7,135 nt of DNA from Alistipes sp. Lineage in GTDB: Bacteria > Bacteroidota > Bacteroidia > Bacteroidales > Rikenellaceae. The notes under the pieces were generated by a model. That model saw only the letters and a list, made by a program, of their open reading frames with translations, searched no databases and was not told where the DNA came from. Made by a program: the position numbers and the translations under genes. The stretch spans positions 1 to 7,135 of the forward strand of contig JAFZDR010000072.1 in the NCBI GenBank assembly GCA_017561105.1, in the 5' to 3' direction. Position 1 is the stretch's first letter; every line of letters begins with the position of its first letter. Below are positions 6,340 through 7,135 of the stretch, piece by piece.

Positions 6340-6369
6340 TTCACCCCTGAAATTTTGCCATTTCACACC
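6340..6369 (+). promoter_or_regulatory. Candidate LytTR operator: two direct repeats 22 bp apart
   Basis: TTCACCCC (6340-6347) and TTCACACC (6362-6369) match at 7 of 8 positions and start 22 bp apart, placing them on the same face of the helix. LytTR regulators commonly bind direct repeats with this centre-to-centre spacing. The downstream repeat lies 31 bp before the -7 box at 6401, a position suited to activation. The link to the adjacent regulator is inference from position. Confidence 0.5.
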
Positions 6370-6377
6370 CAATTTCT

Positions 6378-6398
6378 GAATATAATTAAATTATATTC
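6378..6398. promoter_or_regulatory. Perfect 10-bp inverted repeat in the receptor-gene promoter
   Basis: The arms GAATATAATT (6378-6387) and AATTATATTC (6389-6398) are exact reverse complements around a single A. The palindrome is almost all A+T and fills the DNA between the putative LytTR repeats and the -7 box. It may be an operator for a second dimeric regulator, or a weak hairpin after the regulator gene. It lacks the GC-rich stem of a good terminator. Confidence 0.5.
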
Positions 6399-6400
6399 AC

Positions 6401-6408
6401 TACCTTTG
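6401..6408 (+). promoter_or_regulatory. -7 promoter element of the receptor gene
   Basis: TACCTTTG matches TAnnTTTG exactly. The expected -33 region (about 6378-6381, GAAT) has no TTTG, which fits a promoter that needs an activator. A transcript start near 6412-6416 gives a leader of about 65 nt. The leader includes a small imperfect hairpin (GCAGA 6420-6424 with TCTGC 6434-6438) followed by an A-rich stretch just before the start codon. Confidence 0.65.
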
Positions 6409-6479
6409 TGCGGTTTTTTGCAGAAGGGTAGCCTCTGCGCGTGGACCAACCAAAACAGAAAACAAAAACAATAGATAGA

Positions 6480-7135
6480 ATGAAGCGTTTTCTTCTTGCA
6501 ATTTTCATGTTGGCATTTGCCGTATCAGCCTTTGCGCAGACGGGCAAGGTGTCGTTTTCGCTTATCGACTCTGAGACAAAGCAGGGTGTTATGGGCGCTG
6601 TAGTCGAGGTTTATCCTACAGCCACCCCCGATAAGAAAAAGTATTACACCTCGGGTGCTAATGGTTATGTCTCAATTCAGGGCTTGTCGTATGGCTCATA
6701 CACAATGCTCGTAACATTCATCGGTTATAAGGACCTTCAGAAGGATTTCCGCCTTTCGGGTGCAACTCTTTCGCTCGGCAAGGTTGTGATGACCGAGGAT
6801 ACCAAGCGCATCGAAACCGTGGTTAAGACCGTAAAGGCGTTGCGTACATCGCAGAATGGCGATACATTGAGCTATAGCGCAGGTGCCTTTAAGGTGTCGA
6901 ATGATGCCGATGTAGAGGGCCTCTTGAAGAAGATGCCGGGTATTACAATCAACAACGGCTCGGTTGAGGCTCAGGGTGAAACCATCAAGAAGATCTTTGT
7001 CGATGGTAAGGAGTTCTTCGGTGAGGATGTCAATACCGCTATCAAGTCGTTGCCTGCCGAGGCTGTAGATCGTATCGAGGTGTTCAATAAGTTGAGCGAT
7101 AATGCCGAGTTCTCGGGTATGGATGATGGCGAGGG
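6480..7135 (+). CDS. TonB-dependent receptor-like outer-membrane protein, 5' part only
   Basis: The gene runs off the window after 218 codons. It begins with a Sec signal peptide (about 1-19, SAFA|QTG). A carboxypeptidase-regulatory-like beta-sandwich follows (about 22-105), with the typical GANGYVSIQGLSYGSY (59-74) and IGYK (81-84). Next is a plug-like domain from about K119, with DVEGLLKKMPGI (144-155), IFVDGKEFFGED (172-183), LPAEAVDRIEVF and NAEFSGMDDGE. This combination is typical of Bacteroidetes outer-membrane beta-barrel receptors; the barrel itself lies beyond the right edge. No SusD partner can be judged here. ATG 6480 is the only start that gives the signal peptide. Its promoter region, next to the kinase-regulator pair, suggests control by that system. 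The transported substrate is unknown, and a non-transport barrel role is possible. Confidence 0.88.
   Translation, partial: MKRFLLAIFMLAFAVSAFAQTGKVSFSLIDSETKQGVMGAVVEVYPTATPDKKKYYTSGANGYVSIQGLSYGSYTMLVTFIGYKDLQKDFRLSGATLSLGKVVMTEDTKRIETVVKTVKALRTSQNGDTLSYSAGAFKVSNDADVEGLLKKMPGITINNGSVEAQGETIKKIFVDGKEFFGEDVNTAIKSLPAEAVDRIEVFNKLSDNAEFSGMDDGE

Overview
The window looks like a chromosomal piece of a Bacteroidales genome, possibly Alistipes or another Rikenellaceae (the genus is a guess). Three lines of evidence support the order. Upstream regions carry boxes matching the Bacteroidales/Flavobacteria -7 promoter pattern TAnnTTTG. The start codons I chose lack a clear Shine-Dalgarno sequence. The gene content fits: a secreted GH20 hexosaminidase, a LytS/LytTR two-component pair and an outer-membrane receptor of the carboxypeptidase-regulatory-like plus plug type. 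All six genes are on the + strand and have similar codon use.

Layout. Positions 1-335 hold no convincing complete gene. They contain a 117-bp element bounded by perfect 15-bp inverted repeats, an intrinsic terminator for an upstream gene, and a promoter that overlaps that terminator. Next come a periplasmic beta-N-acetylhexosaminidase with an unusual lysine-periodic linker (336-2744), mazG (2783-3565), a gamma-class carbonic anhydrase (3662-4189), a four-helix membrane sensor kinase (4259-5569), a LytTR response regulator 6 bp downstream (5576-6334), and the 5' part of a TonB-dependent-receptor-like gene (6480 to the window end).

How they fit together. The first three genes look like housekeeping or metabolic functions: glycan trimming, house-cleaning of nucleoside triphosphates, and CO2/bicarbonate or a related hydration. 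The last three look like a regulatory unit. The kinase and regulator are almost certainly co-transcribed. Just after the regulator there is a pair of TTCACnCC direct repeats 22 bp apart, then a 21-bp perfect palindrome, then a TAnnTTTG box with no good -33 element, and then the receptor gene. I infer that the regulator activates the receptor gene.

Most notable observations. (1) The predicted periplasmic domain of the kinase resembles, from memory, the cold-shock/OB-fold RNA-binding domain of transcription factor Rho. (2) The intergenic spaces on both sides of the carbonic anhydrase gene are built almost entirely of different 7-bp tandem repeats, which run into the mazG stop codon and the kinase start codon. 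(3) The putative LytTR operator lies next to a palindrome. (4) A frame-preserving inverted-repeat element lies at the left edge. Homology statements come from motif recognition by eye; no search was run.
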